A stretch of DNA of 64,000 nt, from the NCBI RefSeq assembly GCF_008329645.1, contig NZ_CP043474.1, positions 4,092,001-4,156,000 on the forward strand. The letters run 5' to 3'. Positions 47,990-55,381 of the stretch are shown piece after piece. The DNA is from Mycolicibacterium grossiae (GTDB lineage: Bacteria > Actinomycetota > Actinomycetes > Mycobacteriales > Mycobacteriaceae). The translations under genes were made by a program, and so were the position numbers. A model generated the notes under the pieces. It ran no database searches. It was given only the letters and a program-made list of their open reading frames with translations, and was not told the origin of the DNA. Position 1 is the stretch's first letter. The number at the start of each line of letters is the position of its first letter.

Positions 47990-48943
47990 TCAGGGCAACG
48001 CGGCGAGCAGCCGCTGTAGTTCGGTGAGCCAGGGCACCGCCACGGCGATGGTGGGCACCACCAGCACGGCCGCCGCGGCGGCGTACGCGCCGATCGCCAG
48101 CGCGATGCTGTTGGGCTTGCCGCCGAGTCGACGCACCCTGATGACGGTAGTGGGTCCGCCGGCGGCGAGCGCGCCGGACGGGGTGCGGCCCGAGGCGCAG
48201 GCGACCAACGCGCGGGCCAGGGGAGTGGGACCCGAGACGCGGACGGCGGCGTCGTCGGCGAGCAGTTCGATGAGCAGGCGCACCGCGTCCAGCGCGCTCG
48301 CGCTGCGGACGAAGCGCGGGAAGGCGGCATGGACCGCGGTGAACATCTCCAGGACCAGGTCGTGGCGGGCGCGCAGGTGGGCCTGCTCGTGGCCGAGGAT
48401 GGCGGCGATCTCGGTGTCCTCGAGGGTCGTCAGCGTGCCCTGGCTGACCACGACGCGGCTGCGGACGCCGGGGAGGCAGTAGGCCAGCGGCTGTTCGACG
48501 TCGAGGATGCGCAGTCCGCTGGCCTTGGTACACACCGCGGGCGCGCGATCTCGCGAGCAGCTCACCAGGTCGACGAGCATGCGGTGGTGGGCGCGGCGGC
48601 GCCGGGTCGCGATGGCGACCTGCAGCACGGCGACGATCAGCCGCGCGCCGATGACCAGGGTGAGCGTGAAGACGGCGACGTAGAGCAGCCACAGCGGCCA
48701 GCCGAGCGCGTCGATCTCGCTGGTGATGGTGGCCGTGGGCCTGCCGTCCGGGCCGGGCACGAACAGCCGGGCCGCGATGGCGATGCCGGCACTGAAGGCC
48801 GACAGGACGGCGGCCAGGGCGACCGACTGCCACAGCACGATCGCCGCGCGCGGTGCCCGCATGGGCCACTTCGCCCGCGCCAGCAGCGCCGGCACCGGCC
48901 CGACGAGGGCCAGCGCGACGAGCGAGAAGGCCAGCGCGGACAC
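47990..48943 (-). CDS. BlaR1-like M56-family membrane metallopeptidase (Rv1845c homologue), 317 aa
   Basis: A membrane protein with four or five helices and the zinc motif HEQAH (~residues 186-190, LGHEQAHLRARHDL), then ELLADDAAV as the third ligand. It lacks the penicillin-binding sensor domain of BlaR1, as known for mycobacterial relatives. It would cleave BlaI or another partner on an envelope signal. The gene follows blaI by 14 nt. Counterpart of Rv1845c. Confidence 0.9.
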   Translation of the reverse strand: MSALAFSLVALALVGPVPALLARAKWPMRAPRAAIVLWQSVALAAVLSAFSAGIAIAARLFVPGPDGRPTATITSEIDALGWPLWLLYVAVFTLTLVIGARLIVAVLQVAIATRRRRAHHRMLVDLVSCSRDRAPAVCTKASGLRILDVEQPLAYCLPGVRSRVVVSQGTLTTLEDTEIAAILGHEQAHLRARHDLVLEMFTAVHAAFPRFVRSASALDAVRLLIELLADDAAVRVSGPTPLARALVACASGRTPSGALAAGGPTTVIRVRRLGGKPNSIALAIGAYAAAAAVLVVPTIAVAVPWLTELQRLLAALP

Positions 48944-48957
48944 GCTGCCAGTGTCCC

Positions 48958-49371
48958 TCAGTCGGTGCCCGAATTGCCAGCCGGTGCGGCAGTGTGTTTG
49001 GCCTCCAATTCGGCCAGGGCGCGGCGCAGCGCGGCCGCCTCGTCGGCGTTCACCCGCTCGACGAAGTGAACGAGTGCCGCCTCGCGGCTGCCGGAGTCGG
49101 CCGCCTGGTCCAGCGCGTCGACCATCAGGCCGGCGACCAGCTCGTCACGGCCGTGGGTGGGGGCGTAGCGGTGAGCGCGGTCGTCGCGGTGCTGGACGAC
49201 GAGGTTCTTCTTCGCCAGCCGCTGCAGGACCGTCATGATCGTGGTGTAGGCGAGGTCGCGCCGCGCCGCCAGTGCCTCGTGCACCTGGCGCACGGTCTGA
49301 GGCTCGCGCGCGGACCACAGGTGGTCCATCACCTCGCGTTCGAGTTCCCCGAGTCGCGTCAACTTGGCCAT
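48958..49371 (-). CDS. blaI: BlaI-family transcriptional repressor, 137 aa
   Basis: A winged-helix repressor: MAKLTRLGELEREVMDHLW...PQTVRQVHEALAARRDLAYTTIMTVLQRLAKKNLVVQHRDDRAHRYAPTHGRDELVAGLMVDALDQAADS. It controls beta-lactam resistance and respiratory genes in M. tuberculosis (Rv1846c) and is inactivated by proteolysis. ATG at 49371 has AGGAGAG in front. TACTAC elements upstream may be its operator. It is transcribed with the BlaR1-like gene. Confidence 0.95.
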   Translation of the reverse strand: MAKLTRLGELEREVMDHLWSAREPQTVRQVHEALAARRDLAYTTIMTVLQRLAKKNLVVQHRDDRAHRYAPTHGRDELVAGLMVDALDQAADSGSREAALVHFVERVNADEAAALRRALAELEAKHTAAPAGNSGTD

Positions 49372-49403
49372 ATCCGTTCACTCTCCTGAGCAGTGCACTC
49401 AGG

Positions 49404-49422
49404 GTACTACGGGCTTACTACC
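49404..49422 (-). promoter_or_regulatory. Candidate BlaI operator (TACTAC direct repeat)
   Basis: TACTAC occurs at 49405-49410 and 49416-49421, an 11-nt spacing (one helical turn), 33-50 nt before the blaI start; on the minus strand it reads GTAGTA twice. Such TAC-rich half-sites resemble those reported for BlaI. The arrangement is a direct rather than inverted repeat, so the call is tentative. Confidence 0.4.
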
Positions 49423-49549
49423 GCGCGTCGTATCCGTTCGGTGCGCCCGTTCGGGACGCCCGTCCAGATGCCGACGACGCCGGTGGCGGCCCGGTTTCCC
49501 TCGTGTTGTGAGTCCAGTCACAGGGGGTTTCCCCTTCTGTCGACCCCAC

Positions 49550-49568
49550 TATAGTAAGGCTTACCTAA
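49550..49568 (+). promoter_or_regulatory. IdeR-type iron box and -10 of the FhuF-like gene
   Basis: TATAGTAAGGCTTACCTAA matches 14 of 19 positions of the IdeR consensus (TTAGGTTAGGCTAACCTAA), with a perfect GTAAG-G-CTTAC core. Its left end is also a near-perfect SigA -10 (TATAGT, 49550-49555), so iron-loaded IdeR would block the promoter. GAGGGAG follows at 49571, 5 nt before the ATG. Confidence 0.8.
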
Positions 49569-49582
49569 CTGAGGGAGATTCC

Positions 49583-50362
49583 ATGACGGTGGTGGTCGAC
49601 GACCCGCTGATCGCCCGCATGGCGATCCGGCGGATGCTTCCCCTGCACGAGTCCAGCCGGCGTCTGCGCGAGCTGTATCCCGAGTGCCCGCGCGTGTACG
49701 GCGTGGCGGTGATGGGCGACCTGTCGCGCCGCCGGTGGTGGCCGCTGGACGAGGCGCTCACCACCGATCGGCTGCAGACCATGTTCGACGCCGCGGTGGC
49801 CGAGACCGACAGCCGCGCCGCGGTCACCCAGCAGCTCGCGGCGACACTCGCCCACGTGGTCATCGGTCGCGTCATCCCGCTGCTCGCCCTCGAGGGCCGG
49901 GCCTGGGACACCGGCCTGGAGAACCTGTGGGTGCACGTCGACTCCGAGGGCGCCATCGACTGGGTGGGCGTCGTCGACCCCACCCTGCGCGTCCTGCCCG
50001 ACGACCCGTACTTCGGCGGCCGGTCGGGCATGCGCTCGCCGCACGCCGCACGCGACCGCATCGTGGCACTGCCCAGCGAGGCCGCCCTGACGACGTGGGT
50101 GGCCCACCGCAGCCACCGCGCGCTGGAGCCGCTGTTCGACCGGCTGTACCGGGTGAGCGACGGCGCCGTGGCGCTGGCCACCATGTGGCACCTGGTCGGG
50201 GCGGCCGTCGTCGGCGCCTCCACCCAGATCCCGCTGCTGGCCCACTCCAGCGAGCTCACCAGCATGCGGCGCGGCCAGGCCGTGCTCGACGCCCTGGTCG
50301 GTTTCGGGGCGCCGGTGCGCGGCGCGGGCCGGACCCACCCGACGAAGGCCTTGCTTAATTAG
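49583..50362 (+). CDS. FhuF/IucA-like ferric siderophore reductase or iron-related protein, 259 aa
   Basis: The central block with AATLAHVVIGRVIPLLALEGRAWDTGLENLWVHVDSEGAIDWVGVVDP and the later ALATMWHLVGAAVVGASTQIP resembles the ferric-iron reductase FhuF-like fold that accepts siderophore-bound iron. The C-terminal CC...C..C iron-sulfur cysteine cluster of classic FhuF is absent, so this is the N-terminal domain alone and the reductase role is uncertain. ATG at 49583 with GAGGGAG. An iron box in its promoter makes an iron-starvation role likely. It is inserted between blaI and mrsI relative to H37Rv. Confidence 0.65.
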   Translation: MTVVVDDPLIARMAIRRMLPLHESSRRLRELYPECPRVYGVAVMGDLSRRRWWPLDEALTTDRLQTMFDAAVAETDSRAAVTQQLAATLAHVVIGRVIPLLALEGRAWDTGLENLWVHVDSEGAIDWVGVVDPTLRVLPDDPYFGGRSGMRSPHAARDRIVALPSEAALTTWVAHRSHRALEPLFDRLYRVSDGAVALATMWHLVGAAVVGASTQIPLLAHSSELTSMRRGQAVLDALVGFGAPVRGAGRTHPTKALLN

Positions 50363-50380
50363 GGCAGCCTTGCCTATCCT
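50351..50380 (+). promoter_or_regulatory. Iron box and promoter of the MrsI sRNA
   Basis: TTGCTT (50351-50356) and TATCCT (50375-50380) are separated by 18 nt. The IdeR-type box TTAGGGCAGCCTTGCCTAT (50359-50377) lies between and over them and matches the IdeR consensus at 13 of 19 positions. It also overlaps the stop codon of the FhuF-like gene. Binding of IdeR-Fe would shut the promoter. Confidence 0.72.
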
Positions 50381-50386
50381 TTAGAA

Positions 50387-50491
50387 GAAGCACCGCTCCA
50401 TCGAACCACCGGACCGCGCCGGAGTCCTGAGGGCTGCAGAGACCCCCGGTCCATTCGAAGGAAGGGCCCCGCATTCGTGCGGGGCCCTTCC
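50387..50491 (+). ncRNA. mrsI: Iron-responsive small RNA MrsI (ncRv11846 homologue)
   Basis: The known M. tuberculosis sRNA MrsI (~100 nt, IdeR-repressed, induced in iron starvation) lies between blaI and Rv1847. Here the same gap has an IdeR box, a -10 at 50375-50380 and a strong terminator hairpin at 50460-50491, which gives an RNA of ~105 nt beginning near 50387. GGACCG (50411-50416) can pair with CGGTCC (50447-50452) to form an apical arm. Exact 5' end is inferred from the -10. Confidence 0.8.
50460..50491 (+). terminator. UUCG-capped terminator hairpin of MrsI
   Basis: Perfect 14-bp stem: GGAAGGGCCCCGCA (50460-50473), loop TTCG, TGCGGGGCCCTTCC (50478-50491). The UUCG tetraloop adds stability. 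It ends 31 nt before the thioesterase gene. A short T-rich stretch (GCTTTCC) follows. Confidence 0.85.
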
Positions 50492-50522
50492 GCTTTCCGC
50501 CGTCCCCGCGGGGTGTAGACAC

Positions 50523-50948
50523 ATGAGCGTGACGACTTCCGACATGCAGGCGTACGACGCCGGTTTCAGCGAGGTTCTCGGGCTCACCTACCTCGAGGCG
50601 ACGCCCGACCGGGTCCGCGCGGAACTCACCATCAGCGACCGGCTGCTGCAGCCGCACGGCATCGTGCACGGTGGCGTCTACTGCTCGGTGATCGAGAGCG
50701 TCGCCAGCGTCTCGGCGGCCGTGTGGCTCGAATCCACCGGCGGCGGCCGCAACGTCGTCGGCGTCAACAACAACACCGACTTCCTGCGCGCCATCAAGGC
50801 CGGCGTCGTCACCGCGGTGTCCACCCCGATCCACCGGGGCCGGCGTCAGCAGCTGTGGATGGTCGAGATCGCCGGCGTCGACGGCCGTCTCGTCGCCCGC
50901 GGCCAGGTACGGCTGCAGAACCTGCCCGCCGACGCCCCCGGGGCCTGA
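50523..50948 (+). CDS. Hotdog-fold thioesterase (Rv1847 homologue), 141 aa
   Basis: A PaaI/4HBT-type thioesterase: QPHGIVHGGVYCSVIESVASVSAAVWL with the HGGVYCSVIES active-site element and NNNTDFLRAIKAGVVTAVSTPIHRGRRQQLWMVEI. It hydrolyses acyl-CoA or aryl-CoA. It is the counterpart of Rv1847, upstream of ureA by 58 nt in the same direction, and may be co-transcribed with the urease genes. ATG at 50523 taken by family N-terminus. Confidence 0.9.
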   Translation: MSVTTSDMQAYDAGFSEVLGLTYLEATPDRVRAELTISDRLLQPHGIVHGGVYCSVIESVASVSAAVWLESTGGGRNVVGVNNNTDFLRAIKAGVVTAVSTPIHRGRRQQLWMVEIAGVDGRLVARGQVRLQNLPADAPGA

Positions 50949-51006
50949 CCGGAGCGGTCCGCGCGTGCGCTGCTGACCGGCGCGGACCGTGGCAGGATCG
51001 CCGTCT

Positions 51007-51309
51007 ATGCGATTGAGCCCGCACGAGCAGGAACGTCTGCTCATCTCCTACGCAGCGGAACTCGCGCGCCGCCGACGGGGCCGGGGCCTGCGGCTGAACC
51101 ACCCGGAGACCGTCGCCGTCATCACCGACCACATCCTCGAGGGCGCCCGCGACGGCCGCACCGTCGCCGAACTGATGGCCAGCGGCCGCGAGGTGCTCAC
51201 CCGCGACGACGTCATGACCGGCGTCCCCGAGATGCTGCCCGACGTCCAGGTCGAGGCGACGTTCCCGGACGGCACCAAGCTCGTCACCGTGCACCACCCG
51301 ATTCCGTGA
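51007..51309 (+). CDS. ureA: Urease gamma subunit, 100 aa
   Basis: Urease gamma subunit: [57 protein letters not shown], with the invariant LNHPE region, and the C-terminal [15 protein letters not shown]. It packs against UreB and UreC in the nickel enzyme that splits urea. Length of 100 residues is standard. First gene of the ureABCFGD operon. Confidence 0.97.
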   Translation: MRLSPHEQERLLISYAAELARRRRGRGLRLNHPETVAVITDHILEGARDGRTVAELMASGREVLTRDDVMTGVPEMLPDVQVEATFPDGTKLVTVHHPIP

Positions 51310-51320
51310 GGCCCACCCCG

Positions 51321-51653
51321 ATGAGCGAGCAGACGTCCGTCATTCCCGGGGAGATCCTGTTCGGCGAGGGCGACATCGGCCTCAACGCCGGCGCACGGCG
51401 GCTCGACCTCGACGTCGTCAACACCGGCGACCGGCCCGTGCAGGTCGGCAGCCACGTGCACCTGCCGCAGGCCAACGCCGCCCTGGACTTCGACCGCACC
51501 GCCGCCCACGGCCACCGGCTCGACATCCCGGCCGGCACCGCGGTGCGGTTCGAACCGGGCGTCGCGCAACGCGTCTCGCTGGTTCCGCTGCGCGGCACCC
51601 GCGAGGTGCACGGCCTGTCACTGACCCCGCCGGGAAGGTTGGACGCCGAATGA
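51321..51653 (+). CDS. ureB: Urease beta subunit, 110 aa
   Basis: Urease beta subunit: [52 protein letters not shown], ending in PPGRLDAE, with the invariant [17 protein letters not shown]. ATG at 51321 has GAGG 9 nt ahead; a GTG at 51306 overlapping the ureA stop (GTGA) is the alternative and would add 5 residues. The stop overlaps the ureC ATG (ATGA). Confidence 0.95.
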   Translation: MSEQTSVIPGEILFGEGDIGLNAGARRLDLDVVNTGDRPVQVGSHVHLPQANAALDFDRTAAHGHRLDIPAGTAVRFEPGVAQRVSLVPLRGTREVHGLSLTPPGRLDAE

Positions 51654-53371
51654 CCGAGTTGTCCCGCGAGCGGTACGCCGCGCTGTTCGGCCCGACGACC
51701 GGCGACCGCATCCGCCTCGCCGACACCGACCTGGTCATCGAGATCACCGAGGACCGCAGCGGCGGGCCGGGCCTGGCCGGCGACGAGGCGGTGTTCGGCG
51801 GCGGCAAGGTGCTGCGGGAATCGATGGGCCAGTCGCGCGCCACCCGCGCCGACGGCGCCCCCGACACCGTCATCACCGGTGCGGTGATCCTGGACTACTG
51901 GGGCATCGTCAAGGCCGACGTCGGCATCCGCGACGGGCGGATCGTCGCGATCGGCAAGGCCGGCAACCCCGACGTCATGTCGGGCGTGCACCCGGACCTG
52001 GTCGTCGGCCCGTCCACCGAGATCATCGCCGGCAACGGCCGCATCCTCACCGCCGGTGCGATCGACTGCCACGTCCACCTCATCTGCCCGCAGATCATGT
52101 CCGAGGCGCTCGGCGGCGGCATCACCACGATCGTCGCCGGCGGCACCGGACCGGCCGAGGGCAGCAAGGCCACCACCGTCACGCCCGGGTCGTGGCACCT
52201 GGCCCGCATGCTGGAGGCGCTCGACACCTGGCCGCTGAACGTGGCGCTGCTCGGCAAGGGCAACACGGTCTCGGCCGAGGCGATGTGGGAACAGTTGCGC
52301 GGCGGCGCAGCGGGTTTCAAGCTGCACGAGGACTGGGGCACCACCCCCGCCGCCATCGACGCGTGCCTGACGGTCGCCGACGCGGCGGGCGTGCAGGTCA
52401 ACATCCACACCGACACGCTCAACGAGATGGCCTTCGTCGAGGACACGCTGGCCGCCATCAAGGGCCGCTCGATCCACGCCTACCACACCGAGGGCGCCGG
52501 GGGCGGGCACGCACCGGACATCATCACCGTCGCCTCGCACCCCAACGTGCTGCCGAGTTCCACGAATCCGACCCGCCCGCACACCGTCAACACCCTCGAC
52601 GAGCACCTCGACATGCTCATGGTGTGCCACCACCTCAACCCGAGCGTCCCGGAGGACCTGGCCTTCGCCGAGAGCCGCATCCGGCCGTCGACGATCGCCG
52701 CGGAGGACCTGCTGCACGACCTCGGCGCGATCTCCATGATCGGCAGCGACGCCCAGGCGATGGGCCGCATCGGCGAGGTGGTGCTGCGCACCTGGCAGAC
52801 CGCGCACGTGATGAAGCGGCGGCGCGGCGCGCTCGAGGGCGACGGTCGGGCCGACAACCACCGCGCGCGCCGCTACGTCGCCAAGTACACGATCTGCCCG
52901 GCCATCACGCACGGCATGGACGCCGAGATCGGCTCGGTCGAGGTGGGCAAGCTCGCCGACCTGGTGCTGTGGGAACCGGCGTTCTTCGGCGTCCGCCCGC
53001 ACGCGGTGCTCAAGGGCGGGATGATCGCCTGGGCGGCGATGGGTGACGCCAACGCGTCCATCCCGACGCCGCAGCCGGTGCTCCCGCGGCCGATGTTCGG
53101 CGCCGCGCCCGCCGCCGCGGCGGCGACGTCGGTGCACTTCGTCGCCCCGCAGGCACTCGAGGACGGGCTCGCCGACCGGCTCGACGTGCGACGGCGCCTG
53201 GTCGCCGTCGGTGACGTGCGGCGGGTCGGCAAGGCCGACATGCCGCTCAACGACGCCCAGCCGGCCATCGAGGTCGACCCCGACACCTTCACCGTCCGCA
53301 TCGACGGGCAGGTGTGGGCCGAGCAGCCCGCCGTCGAACTGCCGATGGCGCAGCGCTACTTCCTGTTCTGA
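51650..53371 (+). CDS. ureC: Urease alpha subunit (catalytic), 573 aa
   Basis: Catalytic subunit with the nickel site: H141 and H143 (CHVHLICPQ), K224 to be carbamylated (FKLHEDWG), H253 (NIHTDTLNE), H279 ([11 protein letters not shown]) and D367 (MIGSDAQ). The mobile flap has C326-H327 in MVCHHLNP. All ligands are present, so the enzyme should be active. Length is close to that of H37Rv UreC (577). It is coupled to ureB by ATGA. A 5-codon mini-ORF follows its stop. Confidence 0.98.
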   Translation: MTELSRERYAALFGPTTGDRIRLADTDLVIEITEDRSGGPGLAGDEAVFGGGKVLRESMGQSRATRADGAPDTVITGAVILDYWGIVKADVGIRDGRIVAIGKAGNPDVMSGVHPDLVVGPSTEIIAGNGRILTAGAIDCHVHLICPQIMSEALGGGITTIVAGGTGPAEGSKATTVTPGSWHLARMLEALDTWPLNVALLGKGNTVSAEAMWEQLRGGAAGFKLHEDWGTTPAAIDACLTVADAAGVQVNIHTDTLNEMAFVEDTLAAIKGRSIHAYHTEGAGGGHAPDIITVASHPNVLPSSTNPTRPHTVNTLDEHLDMLMVCHHLNPSVPEDLAFAESRIRPSTIAAEDLLHDLGAISMIGSDAQAMGRIGEVVLRTWQTAHVMKRRRGALEGDGRADNHRARRYVAKYTICPAITHGMDAEIGSVEVGKLADLVLWEPAFFGVRPHAVLKGGMIAWAAMGDANASIPTPQPVLPRPMFGAAPAAAAATSVHFVAPQALEDGLADRLDVRRRLVAVGDVRRVGKADMPLNDAQPAIEVDPDTFTVRIDGQVWAEQPAVELPMAQRYFLF

Positions 53372-53388
53372 TGACGAGGCGCTGCTGA
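53371..53388 (+). other. Five-codon mini-ORF MTRRC bridging ureC and ureF
   Basis: The ureC stop TGA (53369-53371) overlaps an ATG at 53371. That frame reads M-T-R-R-C and stops at TGA 53386-53388, which overlaps the ureF ATG at 53388. Both junctions are TGATG. A ribosome leaving ureC could pass to ureF in two reinitiation steps. Whether it is translated is not known. Confidence 0.4.
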
Positions 53389-54032
53389 TGTCCGGGCTCG
53401 CCGGCCTGGCCGAGCTGCTCGTGCTGTCCGACTCGCGGCTGCCGACCGGCGGGCACGTGCACTCCGGCGGCGTCGAGGAGGCGGTCACCAGCGGTCTGGT
53501 GACCGACCTGGACGGGCTGAGGGCGTTCCTCGTCCGGCGGATCCGTACCAGCGGCCTCGTCTCCGCCTCGGTCGCCGCCGCAGTGCACGCCGGCGTGCTG
53601 TCACTCGCCGACGCGGACGCCGAGACCGACGCGCGCACCCCCGCACCGGCGGCACGCGCCGCGTCCCGTGCGCAGGGCAGGGGGCTGGCCCGGCTGGCGC
53701 GACGGGTGTGGCCGGCGGCCGACTGGTCCGCTCTCGGCACCCGCCCGCACCTCGCGGTGGCGGCCGGCGCGGTGGGCGCGGCGGGCACGCTGACCCCGGA
53801 GCAGACGGCATTGTCGCTGGTCTACACGACGATGACCGGGTCGGCGACCGCCGCGCAGCGGCTGCTGGCGCTGGACCCCGGTGACGTCGCGGCGCTGACC
53901 TTCGCGCTGGTGCCGCTGTGCGAGCAGACCGCCGCCGCGGCGGCCAAGGAACTCGCCGACCTGTCCGACCCCCTGCTCGACGTGCTCGCCCAGCGGCACG
54001 CCGGGCGCGACCGACCGTTGTTCGTCTCCTGA
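53388..54032 (+). CDS. ureF: Urease accessory protein UreF, 214 aa
   Basis: UreF acts with UreG and UreD to load nickel on urease. The start [28 protein letters not shown] is the family N-terminus; the rest is all helical. No metal motif is needed. The ATG at 53388 follows the mini-ORF; an ATG at 53371 is in another frame. About 10 nt separate it from ureG. Confidence 0.93.
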   Translation: MSGLAGLAELLVLSDSRLPTGGHVHSGGVEEAVTSGLVTDLDGLRAFLVRRIRTSGLVSASVAAAVHAGVLSLADADAETDARTPAPAARAASRAQGRGLARLARRVWPAADWSALGTRPHLAVAAGAVGAAGTLTPEQTALSLVYTTMTGSATAAQRLLALDPGDVAALTFALVPLCEQTAAAAAKELADLSDPLLDVLAQRHAGRDRPLFVS

Positions 54033-54042
54033 AAGGCTGCCC

Positions 54043-54717
54043 GTGCCCCCACATCTGCTCGACGGCGAACCGCACACCCACGTCGACCGCCCGCGACGGG
54101 TCCGCCGGCCCGGCGAGCCGCTGCGCATCGGCATCGGCGGCCCGGTGGGATCCGGCAAGACCGCCCTGGTCGCGGCGCTGTGCCGGCAGCTGCGCGACGA
54201 ACTCTCGCTCGCGGTGCTGACCAACGACATCTACACCACCGAGGACGCCGACTTCCTGCGCCGCCACGCCGTGCTGCCGGACGAGCGCATCGCCGCCGTG
54301 CAGACCGGCGGCTGCCCGCACACCGCGATCCGCGACGACATCACCGCGAACCTCGACGCGATCGACGACCTGATCGCCGGCAATCCGCACCTGGACCTCA
54401 TCCTGGTGGAGTCCGGCGGTGACAACCTCACCGCGACGTTCTCCTCGGGCCTCATCGACGTGCAAATCTTCGTCATCGACGTCGCCGGCGGCGACAAGGT
54501 ACCGCGCAAGGGGGGCCCCGGGGTCACGTTCTCCGACCTGCTGGTCATCAACAAGACCGACCTCGCCCCGATGGTCGGTGCGGATCTCGACGTCATGCGC
54601 CGCGATGCCGCGAAGGTGCGCGGCGACCGGCCGTTCGTGCTGATCTCGCTGACCGACGACCCGACGGCCGCCGCGGTGCTCGACTGGGTGCACCAGCAGC
54701 TGCGCGTACCGGTCTGA
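54043..54717 (+). CDS. ureG: Urease accessory GTPase UreG, 224 aa
   Basis: SIMIBI-class GTPase delivering nickel to urease. P-loop GPVGSGKT at 33-40, then the nickel-binding C-P-H in [24 protein letters not shown] and [13 protein letters not shown] for guanine recognition. The N-terminal ~20 residues include a histidine-poor leader ([14 protein letters not shown]). Same length as H37Rv UreG. GTG at 54043 with AAAGG 6 nt upstream. Confidence 0.97.
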   Translation: MPPHLLDGEPHTHVDRPRRVRRPGEPLRIGIGGPVGSGKTALVAALCRQLRDELSLAVLTNDIYTTEDADFLRRHAVLPDERIAAVQTGGCPHTAIRDDITANLDAIDDLIAGNPHLDLILVESGGDNLTATFSSGLIDVQIFVIDVAGGDKVPRKGGPGVTFSDLLVINKTDLAPMVGADLDVMRRDAAKVRGDRPFVLISLTDDPTAAAVLDWVHQQLRVPV

Positions 54718-54724
54718 GCGGGCC

Positions 54725-55351
54725 GTGCTCACCGACGTCCTCGTCGTCGCGAGCCCGGGCCGCGAACCCCGCATCGTCTGCACCGGCGGGCTGACCGCAC
54801 GGCGCACCGAACGCGACACCGTGCACCTGGTGTCGGCGGCGGCGACACCGCTGGGCGGCGACACCGTGTCGATTCGCGTCGTCGTCGAGGACGGCGCGCG
54901 GCTGCGGCTGCGCAGCGCCGCGGCGACCGTCGCGCTGCCGGGGGCGTCGACGCTGGAGTCGCACGCCGAGTGGGACCTGCGGGTGGACGGGGACCTCGAC
55001 CTCGACCCGCAGCCCACCATCGTCGCGGGCGGGTCACGCCACGTCACGCGCACCCGGCTGGCCCTGGGCCCGGGAGCGCGGGTGCGGCTGCGCGAGCGCG
55101 CCCAGATCGGGCGGTCCTACGAGGCCGAGGGCTTCTTCTCCGCCGCGTTGCACGCCGACGCGGACGGTCGCCCGCTGCTGCGGCACCGCGTCGAGCTGGG
55201 CACCGCGGCCGTCGCCGACGACGTGCTCGGCGCCCCACGGGCCAGCGTCAGCGAACTGCGCTATCCGGAACCGGCATTCGACGGTGCGGGCACGCTGCTG
55301 CAACTGGCCGCGGGTGGATCCTTGGCCACCTGGCAGGGGGACCGGCTGTAG
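54725..55351 (+). CDS. ureD: Urease accessory protein UreD, 208 aa
   Basis: UreD (UreH type) scaffolds nickel delivery. Beta-rich: TPLGGDTVSIRVVVEDGARLRLRSAAATVALPGASTL, LTRTRLALGPGARVRLRERAQIGRSYEAEGFFSA. Length of 208 is the usual size in mycobacteria. GTG at 54725. Its stop is also the left end of the convergent hairpin shared with ndh. Last gene of the operon. Confidence 0.93.
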   Translation: MLTDVLVVASPGREPRIVCTGGLTARRTERDTVHLVSAAATPLGGDTVSIRVVVEDGARLRLRSAAATVALPGASTLESHAEWDLRVDGDLDLDPQPTIVAGGSRHVTRTRLALGPGARVRLRERAQIGRSYEAEGFFSAALHADADGRPLLRHRVELGTAAVADDVLGAPRASVSELRYPEPAFDGAGTLLQLAAGGSLATWQGDRL

Positions 55352-55377
55352 CCGCCGCCTCCACTAGAGGCGGCGGC
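55351..55377. terminator. Convergent terminator between ureD and ndh
   Basis: Perfect hairpin: GCCGCCGCCTC (55351-55361), loop CACTA, GAGGCGGCGGC (55367-55377). It begins on the last base of ureD and ends 4 nt before the ndh stop, so it can end transcripts of both strands. Confidence 0.8.
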
Positions 55378-55381
55378 AACG

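Noticed and set aside
47931-48869. Upstream extension of the gnd1 frame
   Set aside because: It is Arg/His-rich shadow of the BlaR1-like gene; GTG 47930 has the ribosome site and family N-terminus.
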